DNA of 64,000 nucleotides from Bacteroidales bacterium (GTDB taxonomy: Bacteria; Bacteroidota; Bacteroidia; Bacteroidales; GWA2-32-17): the NCBI GenBank assembly GCA_013314715.1, contig JABUFC010000001.1, positions 36,511-100,510 on the forward strand. Direction: 5' to 3'. Under the pieces are notes generated by a model that made no database searches, was not told the origin of the DNA, and worked only from the letters and a program-made list of their open reading frames with translations. This document shows, piece by piece, positions 26,126 to 36,400 of this stretch. Positions within the stretch are counted from its first letter, which is position 1, and every line of letters starts with the position of its first letter. The translations under genes and the position numbers were made by a program.

Positions 26126-29100
26126 ATGATCAGCAAAATCATTCGTTTTAGTGTTAACAATAAGTTGTTGATTATACTCACAACGCTTACCATTGCAGCA
26201 TTTGGTATTTATTCAATTACTCAAATTCCATTAGGAGCAGTACCCGATATTACAAATAATCAGGTTCAAGTAATAACCACATCGCCCAATTTATCAACTC
26301 AAGATGTAGAGCAATTTATAACTTACCCAATTGAATTGGAAATGTCGAATTTACCCGGTATAAAAGAAATTCGTTCTATATCGAAATTTGGTATTTCTTT
26401 AGTAACATTAGTTTTTGATGACGATATAGGTACTTATTTACCTCGTCAGCTAATATCAGAAAAATTAAATACCGTAAGCGAAAAAATTCCTGAAGGATTT
26501 GGAAAGCCATCTATGGGACCTATCACTACTGGATTGGGAGAAATTTATCAGTACATTTTAGATGTAAAACCCGGATATGAAAATAATTATAGTGCGACTG
26601 ACCTTAGAACCTTACAAGATTGGTATATTCGCCGTCAATTAGCAGGAATATCCGGAGTGGTAGAAATTAACTCATGGGGTGGGTATTTAAAGCAATACGA
26701 AATAGCCGTTAACCCTGAAAAGTTAAAAGCGTTGAATGTTTCTTTAATCGATGTTTATAATGCTCTTTATGCAAACAATAGCGTTGCAGGTGGAGCATAT
26801 ATTGAGAAAAACGACCAAAGCTATTTTATTCGTGGCGATGGTTTGATAAAGAATATCGATGAAATTTTAAAGATTGTAATTAAAACGAATCAGTCTATAC
26901 CTATTCTATTAAGCGATGTAGCAGAAGTTAGACAAGGTTATGCTACACGTTTTGGGGCTATTACTGCAAATGGTCAAGGCGAAAAAGTATTGGGGCAAAT
27001 AATGATGCTCAAAGGTGCTAATTCTAATTTGGTGATAAACGAAGTTAAAAATAGAGTAGCCGAAATTCAAAAACATTTGCCCGAAGGAGTTTTTATAAAC
27101 CCTATCAACGATAGGAGCGAATTGATTGCTAAAACTACTTTTACGGTTTTAGAAAACTTAGTGTTTGGAAGTATTATTGTTTTTTTGATAGTGTTTTTAT
27201 TGTTAGGTAATATTCGTTCATCAATTGTTATTTCATCGTTAATCCCTCTGGCATTGCTTTTTACCATTTCTATCATGTATTTAGTGGGTATTGATGTGAA
27301 TTTGATGAGTTTAGGTGCCTTAGATTTTGGAGTTATTATTGACGGTGCAGTCATTATTGTGGAATATATTATGGTTCAGCTATGGCTACAAAAAGATCAG
27401 TATTTTGCAAGTCAAAGTGACTTAGAACGTAAACGAATTTTAAACGCTGTTTCATACGATAGCACTTCAAAAATGATGAATTCAGCTATATTTGGTCAGA
27501 TAATAGTTTTAATTGTTTTTATACCTATTTATGTTTTAAGCGGAGTTGAGGGCAAAATGTTTAAACCCATGGCTATGTCGTTTAGTTTTGCTTTAGTTGG
27601 AGCCATCTTTTTTGGTTTTACATGGGTACCGGTTATTTCAAGTATTTTTTTAAAGCCAATAAAAAAACAAAAAATTACATTTTCGGATCGATTAGTAGCC
27701 TTTGTACACAGAATGTATGAGCCTGTATTAGCATGGTCTTATCGTCATAAATTATTGGTTTGGTTAACAGCTATTGCTTCGTTAGTATTTACCTATTTTT
27801 TATTTATAAACATGGGCGGAGAATTTGTCCCAACGCTCGATGAAGGTGATTTTGTTATTCAACCCGTTATTAAGTCGGGGACCTCGTTAAGTAAAACCAT
27901 AAACCTAACTACACAAATGGAACAGATTTTATTGAAACAATTTCCTAACGAAGTAGATAAAATAGTTTCGCGAATTGGAGCCGCCGAAGTGCCCACCGAT
28001 CCGATGGGAATGGAAGAAGTGGATATGATTATAAAACTAAAACCCAAAAGTGAATGGGAAATTACCGATAATAAAGAAGAATTAGCTAATTATTTTAAAA
28101 AGGCGCTATCGGTTATTCCAGGAATCGATTACGAATTTACTCAACCTATAGAAATGCGTTTTAATGAACTTATTACAGGTGTTCGTTCTGATTTAGCTAT
28201 AAAAATCTTTGGCGAAGATATAGAACGCTTAAATCAGTTAGCTTTAAAGGTTAAATCATTAATAAAAGATGTACCCGGTGCTGCCGATATATCAATTGAA
28301 AAAACGGTAGGATTACCCCAAATGTTGGTTAGGTATAAACGCGAAAAATTGGCTCATTATGGAGTAAACATTAAAGATTTGAACTATATATTAAGCACAG
28401 CATTTGGAGGTGCCATTAGCGGTTCTTATTTTGAAGGAGAAAAAAGGTTCGATATTGTTGTTAAACTTCCGTTTGAGTATAGACAAGATATCGAAGATAT
28501 AAGAATGCTTCCGGTGCCAATTGCCAATGATAAAATGGTGCCATTATCTGAGTTAGCAGATATTGATTATTATTCCGGACCGGCTAAGATTTCGAGAGAA
28601 AATACCCATAGACGCATTGTTGTAAATGTTAATGTCCGCAACAGAGACCTTCAATCGGTGGTAGTCGATATTCAGAAAATATTATCAAGTAATTTAAAAG
28701 TTCCACCTGGCTATAATATCCAATATGGTGGTCAATTTGAAAACCTTCAAAATGCTTTAAACCGTTTAATGTATGCCGTTCCCATTGCATTACTGTTAAT
28801 TTTTATATTTATTCATTTTGCCTTACGTTCGCTCAAAAAGGCAGCTATGGTATTTTTGGCTGTTCCACTGGCCACAGTTGGCGGAGTAACATTGCTTTGG
28901 TTACGAGGTATGCCTTTTAGTATATCTGCAGGTATTGGTTTTATTGCACTATTTGGTATTGCAGTAATGAACGGCATTGTATTAATTGAGCATATGGACG
29001 AATTAGAGCATCAAGGAGTTAAAGATATTAAAGAACGTGTATTTAGAGCTGTTAAAGACCGATTACGACCGGTAATGTTAACGGCATCGGCAGCTGCATT

Positions 29101-30478
29101 GGGCTTTTTGCCTATGGCTATAAGCTCATCGGCTGGAGCAGAAGTACAAAGACCACTTGCTACAGTAGTAATTGGTGGGCTAATAACCTCTACCATGTTA
29201 ACTTTAATTGCTTTACCTTTATTATATGCTTTCTTGGAATCTATTGAGTCTATACGTTGGTTTCCCTTTAAAATTATTAGAAAATCGTCTTTACCCATTA
29301 TTCTATTTGTACTTTTGTTTTCAAATATGAATTCTTTTGCACAAAATAAAACGCTCACATTAGATGAAGCAATTAAGCGTTCTATCGATAATGCCATACA
29401 GTTAAAAAGTTCAGAACAACAAGTATTTTCTGCTAAGGCGTTGAAAAGAAATGTACTAGATATAGATAAGACAAAAATATACACTGAATTCGACGAAAAT
29501 AATATTTCAGCCAATGGACATCCGTTACAAGTATATGGAATTGAACAATCATTTAAATTTCCAACCTATTATTGGGCTCAAAAGAAATGGTATAATACCC
29601 ATTATCAGTTATATCAATTGAAATACGAAAAACAACGAAGGTTTATTGAAACTCATGTTACTTTGTTATATAGAAAAATTCAAATCTTCGAAGAAAAAAA
29701 GAAATTTCTAAAAGAAATCGATTCTTTATTTACTAATTATCAAAACCTATTGTCAAAAAGTTTTGAGCAAGGAAATAGCTCAAAATTAGATCTTTTAAAT
29801 TTTCAACTAAAGAAAACGATGCTTCAGTCTGAAAATAAAAATACGGAGGCAATGTATCATCAATTACATAAAGAATTAAGTTGGTATGTGGGCGACTCTG
29901 TATTTACGGTTGAACCTTTTAATGAAATAAATTTAACGATATTGTCGGATAGTGTTTTAGCTTTGAATAATAAACAGTTAGAATTAAATAAAGAGTTGAT
30001 ATTTAATGAACTTAAGATTGAAAAAAATAAACTTTTGCCCGATATTACATTTCAATATTTTAGTGGTAGCAATGCTTATGAACCTCAAAAAAGATACATG
30101 GGTTATCAAATGGGGCTTAGTATTCCGTTATTTTGGGGAAATCAATCATCAAAAATAAAAGCTTTAAAGTTAAATACAGAAGCATATAACTTGTTTGTTC
30201 AATATAAACGGAGCGAACAAGTTATGAAACTAAAGCAAATGAATGAGCAAATTCTAAAGCAATTAAGCCTTGTAAATGAATTTAAAAAAGCGTTGGACGA
30301 TAATGCAATGTTACTTTTAGAATTATTAAATAAAAACTTAAAATCGGGAAATAGCGATTATTTTAAATGGATTCAATCGATAGAAAATATTGTATCCCTA
30401 AAAAAAGAATACTACCAAGCACTAATTGACTTATATGTAAATTATTATGAATTTATACAGATGAATTATGAAGACTAA
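26126..30478 (+). CDS. CzcA/CusA-type RND efflux pump fused to an outer-membrane factor
   Basis: This 1450-residue protein joins two components of a heavy-metal efflux system. Residues 1 to about 1045 are a full HME-RND pump with 12 TM helices. The TM4 proton-relay residues are Asp400, Asp406 and Glu413 in LDFGVIIDGAVIIVE, the D-D-E pattern of divalent-cation (Co/Zn/Cd/Ni) pumps rather than the Cu/Ag branch. Residues about 1054-1072 form a hydrophobic stretch ending in SFAQ that resembles a signal peptide. Residues about 1075-1450 are a TolC/CusC-like helical outer-membrane factor. The fusion is known in Bacteroidota. The adaptor gene overlaps it by 11 bases. The start was moved from an in-frame TTG because a -7 box lies inside that extension. 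Confidence 0.93.
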   Translation: MISKIIRFSVNNKLLIILTTLTIAAFGIYSITQIPLGAVPDITNNQVQVITTSPNLSTQDVEQFITYPIELEMSNLPGIKEIRSISKFGISLVTLVFDDDIGTYLPRQLISEKLNTVSEKIPEGFGKPSMGPITTGLGEIYQYILDVKPGYENNYSATDLRTLQDWYIRRQLAGISGVVEINSWGGYLKQYEIAVNPEKLKALNVSLIDVYNALYANNSVAGGAYIEKNDQSYFIRGDGLIKNIDEILKIVIKTNQSIPILLSDVAEVRQGYATRFGAITANGQGEKVLGQIMMLKGANSNLVINEVKNRVAEIQKHLPEGVFINPINDRSELIAKTTFTVLENLVFGSIIVFLIVFLLLGNIRSSIVISSLIPLALLFTISIMYLVGIDVNLMSLGALDFGVIIDGAVIIVEYIMVQLWLQKDQYFASQSDLERKRILNAVSYDSTSKMMNSAIFGQIIVLIVFIPIYVLSGVEGKMFKPMAMSFSFALVGAIFFGFTWVPVISSIFLKPIKKQKITFSDRLVAFVHRMYEPVLAWSYRHKLLVWLTAIASLVFTYFLFINMGGEFVPTLDEGDFVIQPVIKSGTSLSKTINLTTQMEQILLKQFPNEVDKIVSRIGAAEVPTDPMGMEEVDMIIKLKPKSEWEITDNKEELANYFKKALSVIPGIDYEFTQPIEMRFNELITGVRSDLAIKIFGEDIERLNQLALKVKSLIKDVPGAADISIEKTVGLPQMLVRYKREKLAHYGVNIKDLNYILSTAFGGAISGSYFEGEKRFDIVVKLPFEYRQDIEDIRMLPVPIANDKMVPLSELADIDYYSGPAKISRENTHRRIVVNVNVRNRDLQSVVVDIQKILSSNLKVPPGYNIQYGGQFENLQNALNRLMYAVPIALLLIFIFIHFALRSLKKAAMVFLAVPLATVGGVTLLWLRGMPFSISAGIGFIALFGIAVMNGIVLIEHMDELEHQGVKDIKERVFRAVKDRLRPVMLTASAAALGFLPMAISSSAGAEVQRPLATVVIGGLITSTMLTLIALPLLYAFLESIESIRWFPFKIIRKSSLPIILFVLLFSNMNSFAQNKTLTLDEAIKRSIDNAIQLKSSEQQVFSAKALKRNVLDIDKTKIYTEFDENNISANGHPLQVYGIEQSFKFPTYYWAQKKWYNTHYQLYQLKYEKQRRFIETHVTLLYRKIQIFEEKKKFLKEIDSLFTNYQNLLSKSFEQGNSSKLDLLNFQLKKTMLQSENKNTEAMYHQLHKELSWYVGDSVFTVEPFNEINLTILSDSVLALNNKQLELNKELIFNELKIEKNKLLPDITFQYFSGSNAYEPQKRYMGYQMGLSIPLFWGNQSSKIKALKLNTEAYNLFVQYKRSEQVMKLKQMNEQILKQLSLVNEFKKALDDNAMLLLELLNKNLKSGNSDYFKWIQSIENIVSLKKEYYQALIDLYVNYYEFIQMNYED

Positions 30479-31577
30479 ATTAACTATAATGATTGCAGTT
30501 TTTTTTCTGGCTTCATGTGGTACTCACAACGAAGAAAACAATGTGGCTAATACCGACAGTATAGAAACCATTGTTGTTACAAAAAAACAATTTGAGCAAG
30601 CCGAAATGCAATTAGGAAAAGTTGTTAAGCAATGCTTTCATGAGAAAATAAAAGCAAACGGAAAAATTGTTGCCTTACCCGAAGGAATGGTTAGTGTTAG
30701 CTTTCCTCTCAATGCTACCATTGCTAAAATATGGGTTTCTGATGGAAATTATGTAGAAAAAGGTAAGCCTATTATTACTTTGACCGGTAATGAAATTATT
30801 AAAATTCAACAAGAATATGCAACAGCTTTTTATAAATACCAATCTTTAAAAAAAGATTACGAACGTCAAAAAGAATTAGTAAAAGACAATATTGTTTCGA
30901 CTAAGGATTTTCAACAATTAGAAATGGAATATAAAAATGCTCTTATCCAGTACAAATCTATGTTATCTGTATTGCAATTAATGGGCCTAAACGCATCAGC
31001 CATAGAAGAAGGAAATATTGAAAAAGAAATAAGCATAAAAGCTCCCATTTCCGGTATTGTTCAATTAAAAAACTTAATAGTGGGAAATTATGTACAACCG
31101 AATGTAACTCTTTTTGAAATGGTTGATCCAGCAAAATTACAAATATTAATTCCATTATTTGAAAAAGATGCAATAAATGCTCATATAGGTGATTCGTTGA
31201 TTTTTTACAGAATAAACGAAAAAGATAAACTCTATTATGCAGTACTTACTTCGATTGGTAAAACGGTTGATAATGAGACTCATACCATTCGCGCATATGC
31301 AAAACCTATTTCATACGATAAAATTAATTTGTTTGTAAATTCATTTGTTCAAACAGAAATTTGGTATCACGATAAACTAAGCTGGTCGATACCAGAAGAA
31401 GCTTTAATTAAAGATAATAGCAATTATTATGTATTGGAATTAATAGATAAAAATGATTCTCAGTTTATATTTTTAAAACGAAATGTTCTTTTAGGAATAA
31501 GCGATAATAAACGATTTGAATTATTAGATAGTGTTAAAAATGATATTCTAATAAAAGGAGTTTCAATATTATTTTAA
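30468..31577 (+). CDS. Efflux RND periplasmic adaptor (CzcB/CusB-like) lipoprotein
   Basis: This 369-residue membrane fusion protein should link the inner-membrane pump to the outer-membrane factor. It is a predicted lipoprotein (FFLASC, Cys at residue 17). The barrel-sandwich halves flank a helical hairpin at about residues 115-170: the first lipoyl half around NATIAKIWVSDGNYVEKGKPI, the second around ISIKAPISGIVQLKNLIVGNYV. Beta-barrel and membrane-proximal domains follow (about 215-365). It overlaps the pump gene by 11 bases, indicating translational coupling. No His-rich metal-binding N-terminus is present. Confidence 0.92.
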   Translation: MKTKLTIMIAVFFLASCGTHNEENNVANTDSIETIVVTKKQFEQAEMQLGKVVKQCFHEKIKANGKIVALPEGMVSVSFPLNATIAKIWVSDGNYVEKGKPIITLTGNEIIKIQQEYATAFYKYQSLKKDYERQKELVKDNIVSTKDFQQLEMEYKNALIQYKSMLSVLQLMGLNASAIEEGNIEKEISIKAPISGIVQLKNLIVGNYVQPNVTLFEMVDPAKLQILIPLFEKDAINAHIGDSLIFYRINEKDKLYYAVLTSIGKTVDNETHTIRAYAKPISYDKINLFVNSFVQTEIWYHDKLSWSIPEEALIKDNSNYYVLELIDKNDSQFIFLKRNVLLGISDNKRFELLDSVKNDILIKGVSILF

Positions 31578-31619
31578 GTAGTATTTTGAAAATTAATTTT
31601 TTATTTAAAAAAAAAGGTT

Positions 31620-31627
31620 TACCTTTG
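31620..31627 (+). promoter_or_regulatory. -7 box of the RRM protein gene
   Basis: TACCTTTG is an exact TAnnTTTG, ending 89 bases before the ATG. It would give an AT-rich leader of roughly 80 bases, long for this window. Confidence 0.55.
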
Positions 31628-31716
31628 TACAAGAAAGTGAGAAATTATTAGCTTTTGTTAATAAAATTCAAGACTTTCAAGTATTTATTTATTAATTATT
31701 AATTTTTATTTTTTTT

Positions 31717-31986
31717 ATGAACATTTTTGTTGCTAATCTGAATTTTAAAATTCAGGACAATTTTTTGAGAGAACTTTTCGAAAATTATGGCGAAGTTAAC
31801 TCAGCAAAAGTAATTATGGACCGTATGACCGGTCGTTCAAAAGGTTTTGGTTTTGTCGAAATGGCCAATGATCAAGATGCTCAAAACGCTATTAACGAAC
31901 TTAACGGTAAAGAAGTTCAGGGCAAGGCATTGGTTGTAAAACAAGCTTATGACCGCGATAACGACCAACGTTCAAATCGTAGATAA
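31717..31986 (+). CDS. RRM-domain RNA-binding protein
   Basis: This 89-residue protein consists of one RNA recognition motif. RNP2 is IFVANLNF (residues 3-10) and RNP1 is KGFGFVEM (about 43-50), both with the aromatic residues that stack on RNA. A short basic, Asp/Asn/Arg-rich tail ends the protein. Such single-RRM proteins are frequent in Bacteroidota and Cyanobacteria and may act as global post-transcriptional regulators or cold-shock proteins in bacteria that lack Hfq. The unusually long 5' leader could be a regulatory site. A terminator follows directly. Confidence 0.92.
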   Translation: MNIFVANLNFKIQDNFLRELFENYGEVNSAKVIMDRMTGRSKGFGFVEMANDQDAQNAINELNGKEVQGKALVVKQAYDRDNDQRSNRR

Positions 31987-32009
31987 AAGGTCTTTTTTCA
32001 TTTGTTCAA

Positions 32010-32034
32010 GGGTGTGATTTTCGCACCCTTTTTT
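32010..32034 (+). terminator. Terminator after the RRM gene
   Basis: An 8-bp stem (GGGTGTGA with TCGCACCC, one T-G pair) with a 3-base loop is followed by six T. It lies 23 bases after the stop and 14 bases before rnhB. Confidence 0.88.
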
Positions 32035-32047
32035 ATTTTTAAAGGCT

Positions 32048-32644
32048 ATGCTTAGTGTTTGTTTAAATATAGATAAAATTGAAGCAGGATGCGATGAGGC
32101 AGGTAGAGGTTGCTTAGCAGGTCCTGTATTTGCCGCAGCGGTTATTTTGCCACCCAACCTTATAATTGAAGGGCTTAACGATTCAAAACAGTTATCAGAA
32201 ACCAAAAGATATGCATTGAGACCCATTATTGAGAAAATGGCTATTGATTTTGCTGTTGCATATTGTACTAACGACGAAATAGATCGTTTTAATATACTTA
32301 GGGCATCTATTATGGCTATGCATCGCTGTTTAGATAAATTAAAAGTCCGCCCAGAATTTATTGTGGTTGATGGCAATCGCTTTTACACATATCAAAATAT
32401 TCCTCATCAAACCATTGTAAAAGGTGATGGTAAATATATGAATATTGCTGCTGCATCGGTTTTGGCTAAAACTTACCGTGACGATTTTATGTTAAAACTT
32501 CATCATGAATTTCCTCAATATCATTGGAATGAAAATAAGGGGTACCCTACACAAAAGCATGTGGAAGCTATTGAAAAATATGGATATACCAAGTATCACA
32601 GAAAATCATTTCATTTAAAAAGCGATCAATGGTCGTTATTTTAG
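32048..32644 (+). CDS. rnhB: Ribonuclease HII
   Basis: This 198-residue enzyme cleaves RNA in RNA-DNA hybrids and single misinserted ribonucleotides. The RNase HII active site is visible: GCDEAGRGCLAGPV (Asp-Glu near residue 16) and VVDGNR (Asp near 108), followed by KGDGKYMNIAAASVLAKTYRD. The C-terminal end is typical (YHRKSFHL). No promoter is evident after the preceding terminator, so it may use one within the RRM gene. Its last 9 bases overlap the convergent kinase gene. Confidence 0.96.
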   Translation: MLSVCLNIDKIEAGCDEAGRGCLAGPVFAAAVILPPNLIIEGLNDSKQLSETKRYALRPIIEKMAIDFAVAYCTNDEIDRFNILRASIMAMHRCLDKLKVRPEFIVVDGNRFYTYQNIPHQTIVKGDGKYMNIAAASVLAKTYRDDFMLKLHHEFPQYHWNENKGYPTQKHVEAIEKYGYTKYHRKSFHLKSDQWSLF

Positions 32645-33478
32645 TTCGTTAAGAATTTCTTCGGCAGTAGCATATCTTTTTTCAATTCCTTTTATTAAAA
32701 AATGTTCTATCGTGGCTGAGTCATAAAAATGAGGAGGTTTAGGGAATACAAATTTATCGGTAGCTTTGGTTATTATTTTGTGCCAAATATTATTTTTTAA
32801 ATAATGATACGAAGGCTTCGCATTTAATTGCATGTGCATAAGTTGAATTGGATTGCAGTGCGAAAATGGTACAACTTCTGTCAGAATCTGAAACGCCACT
32901 AATGCCCACATATATAAATCGCTGCTGAAAGTGCATAAATCATAGCGGTTCAATATCATTTCGGGAGGTGCATAAATCATTGTAAATGGAATAATATAAT
33001 TACGAGGTAGGGATTCGTTTAACGCTATACAATTTCCAAAGTCCAGCAAAAAAATTTTATCATATTGTATTAATATGTTTGAGGGTTTTAGGTCGGTGTG
33101 AATGTATTTTAATTGATGTAATCGCTGAAGTTCTTGAAGTATTTTAATAAGTATATTTTCCTTGTGTTGTTTTATTTCTTTTTTAAGCGGGAAATTAAGA
33201 GTAATACCGTCGATATAACGATAGTAAAAAAAAAGCTGGTTTTCTATTTCAACTTTTTGAGGTTGCAATTCGGGATATAAGGCATTCATAATTTCTGCTT
33301 GCCTCAAAAATCGCCTTTGCTCAAATGGATGATCGTGTTTTTTAGGTTTGTATTGTTTTACAACTATTTTGTCGTTATTCGGAAGTGTTAGCAGATAAGT
33401 AATTCCAAAGCGTCCATGATGCCATATGTGTTGAGTAGGGTCGAGCCATATATCATGGTTGTATAGTTGAATCCGCAT
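32636..33478 (-). CDS. Eukaryotic-like Ser/Thr protein kinase
   Basis: This 280-residue single-domain kinase has no membrane segment or signal peptide, so it is cytoplasmic. Catalytic features are present: a reduced glycine loop HGRFGITY (21-28), Lys41 in IVVKQY, a probable alpha-C Glu62, HTDLKPSN with Asp129 and Asn134, the DFG motif at 146-148, an APE-like APPE at 170-173 and the alpha-F Asp187. HRD is replaced by HTD. It should be active. Its ATG overlaps the stop of the A2M gene by one base (TAATG), so it is translationally coupled. Kinase targets are unknown, and no phosphatase is adjacent. Confidence 0.88.
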   Translation of the reverse strand: MRIQLYNHDIWLDPTQHIWHHGRFGITYLLTLPNNDKIVVKQYKPKKHDHPFEQRRFLRQAEIMNALYPELQPQKVEIENQLFFYYRYIDGITLNFPLKKEIKQHKENILIKILQELQRLHQLKYIHTDLKPSNILIQYDKIFLLDFGNCIALNESLPRNYIIPFTMIYAPPEMILNRYDLCTFSSDLYMWALVAFQILTEVVPFSHCNPIQLMHMQLNAKPSYHYLKNNIWHKIITKATDKFVFPKPPHFYDSATIEHFLIKGIEKRYATAEEILNELK

Positions 33479-36400
33479 TATTGAACGGGTTTAACTTCAA
33501 TCCATTGACCTTTTAATTGTGCGGCTATGTCGTTGTTGTACATAGCTTCGCAATATACAGCTGGATGGTAAAATTTACCGGCAAAAGTAGCATTAACGGG
33601 TATTTTAAATGTTTTAGTCTGTTTAGGAGCTAAGCTAAAATAATACATTATTTTATCATCGCGGATGTCTTTGTATTCGTAAGTATAACTTGCTTCGTTG
33701 GTAGCTGTTTCTATAATGCGGTCATTTAATATTTCCCAACCAGAAGGTATCGTATAAGTTAGAGCTAAGCGATTTTGATACGTTGTGGTTGAGTTAGTAA
33801 CCTGAATAATGGCATACATGTCGGTAGTTTGATATAAGTTGTTAATATCAATAATATTACCATTATATGCTTCGTATTGTAATTTGATTTGGAGACCTTT
33901 TTCAAACGATGTTTCATTGGCAATGGGAAGTACGGCTTTTCGTATAATTTGTGCATAAATAGGGAAATTCGATTGGTTTTGAATTTCGAATGAGTGTTTC
34001 TGGTCGGCTTTTTCTATTGTTAGAGATTTAATGTATTTAAAACTTTCAATATTTTGGGTTTTATTATCAATTTTGATAGTTGCTTTTAGCGAGGTTCTAA
34101 TTTTTTCGCCATTAAAGTATTCTGAGCATGCAATTAGTGCAAAAGCAAGCGATTGAGTACTATACCATTGGTTCGACGATAACATTTTTGAAAGCTCTTT
34201 GATAAGTACAAAGGCATGGGTTCGTTTTCCTAATTTAGAAAAAGCAATAGCTGTTAATGCTTTTTCGCGCATGTCGCTGCCATAAATATCTTCAAACATA
34301 CGAGGTTGGTAAGTTGGCTTGAACGATGTTAGGAGCTTATTAGCAATACTTGCTTTACCTTGATAAGCATAGGCAGCAGCAAGAGGATAGCGTGCAAAAT
34401 CAGATAGATTGTTGTTTTGTAATAAGCGGTTCATGGCACCCATTTCAATTTGCCCTGCCATTGATAATGTGAATAAACGATAGGCTTGAATGTATTGCGA
34501 TGATGGACCTTTATCCATCCATTTCTGAGCAGCTTGTTTTTGATAGTCTTTCCATTTATTTAACACGCCTGAGGGTAGTGTATAGCCTGCTTTTTGGGCT
34601 TCAATTAAAAAATGACCCGTGTACGAAGTTATCCAATCGTCAACATTTTGATCACCTGGCCAGTATGAAAAGCCTCCTTGATAAGTCTGAAATTTTTGTA
34701 ATTTTTGAAGTGCTATTTTTATATTATTTTCAATTTCTTTGGCTTTAGAGGGAGCCAGATCGGCTAATTTTGTCAAATATAGTTGAGGAAAGGCTTTAGA
34801 AACAGTTTGTTCTAAACAACCATGAGGATAACCAATTAAATAATTCATGTGTTTTTCAATATTAAGAGGAGGTATTGCGCTTATTTCGAGGGTATTGAAG
34901 TTTGTGCCTTTAATACCTAAGGGAGTTATCGAATTGGATAAATTTTTACCGGCTTCAATAAGGTAATTTTGTGTTATGGTGGTAAATGGATTGGGGTTTC
35001 GAACGTAAATCTGAATGGTTGATGATGATTTTTCATTACCAGAAAATGCACTAACTTCAATGGTTGCAAGTCCTGTTGTGCTTTGAGCTAATAATTCAAA
35101 ATAAAGTGTTTTGTCGGAATTATATTTTAGTGTTGTTTGCTGATTGTTTGAACCCATAAGGCTGATAGGTCCATTCACTTTTACAGAAACTTGAGCTTGA
35201 TTTAAATTTTTATCGTTAGAGAATATAGTAACAGGCATCTTTATTTTATCGTTTGTCGAAAGAACTCTTGGCAATGAGGGTATTACCATAATGGGTTTAA
35301 TTACTTTAACCGATTTTTCGGTATTCCCGTATGCTTCTTGATTGCGAGCTACTACCATTGCTCTTACTTCGCCCATGTAGTTTGGAATATCAATGGTGTG
35401 AGAATTTTTTGAACCAGCCTTAAGATGGAATGGTCCCATAAAAATAACCATAGGTTTAAAACGCTTGGCTTTTTGAGCTTCGATAGCATCTAGTGCTTCT
35501 TTTAAGGCTTCGTCTCCTCCAATAGTGATGATATTCATTAGTTTGCCTGCTAAACCTTGTATGATGTAATCGTATAAATCCCATTGAGTAAATAAATAAG
35601 CTTCTTTTGCATAAAAATATTCCCATGGGTTAGGTGTTTTAAAATGGGTGAGGCTTAGCAAGCCTTCATCTACAATGGCTAACGTATAATACATTTCTTT
35701 GCCTTGTTTTTCGCTTACAGATAAAGTGTATTTATTTTCAGCTTTTAAACTATTAGGCATTGTAATAATAGGATTTAAGTGCGATTGCGGATTTTCAACG
35801 TTTATTCGTTGTATGCCATACAAGCGAATCGGTTTATCGTTTTCTTTTTGTTGGTATGGTTGTATAAGAGTAATATGGGCATAAACGTTGGGACTCATAT
35901 CGGCAGTTGCTTTAAATTGGTAGGTATTTATGCCTGCAACGGTATTGACCCATTGATAATGAATAATACCCTTGTTGTTTTCAAGAGATATTAAAGCTCT
36001 ACCGTTTTTGCTTCCAGGAAACGATAATACAATATTATCATTAACATTATATTTTTCTTTATCGCTAGTAAAAATTAATTGGGTGGACGCTTGTTCGTGT
36101 TCGGTCATTTGTCTGCTACGCCATTCTGGCCAGTCAATGTAAACAATTTTACCCGCCGAATGATTACTTTCGAGGTCTTTAACTATTATCAAGTATCGTC
36201 CCCATTCAGGTTTATTGATGCGAATATTCCATTCTAGGTGTCCCTGATTGGTATGTAATGTGTCAGACATTACAAGTTTGAAATACGATTGAGCATTGTA
36301 ATTAAAATCAAAATATTCATCGTTTTGATCCCACCACCAACGCCAGTCGAGCTTGTAAAGTCGACAATCAATACGATGCGATTCCTGTAATATTTTTCCT

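Noticed and set aside
29011..29514. 167-codon minus-strand open frame inside the RND pump gene
   Set aside because: Antisense to a strongly conserved coding region; the composition reflects the reverse frame.
31972..32376. 134-codon minus-strand open frame opposite rnhB
   Set aside because: Antisense shadow of rnhB; it crosses the terminator at 32010-32034.
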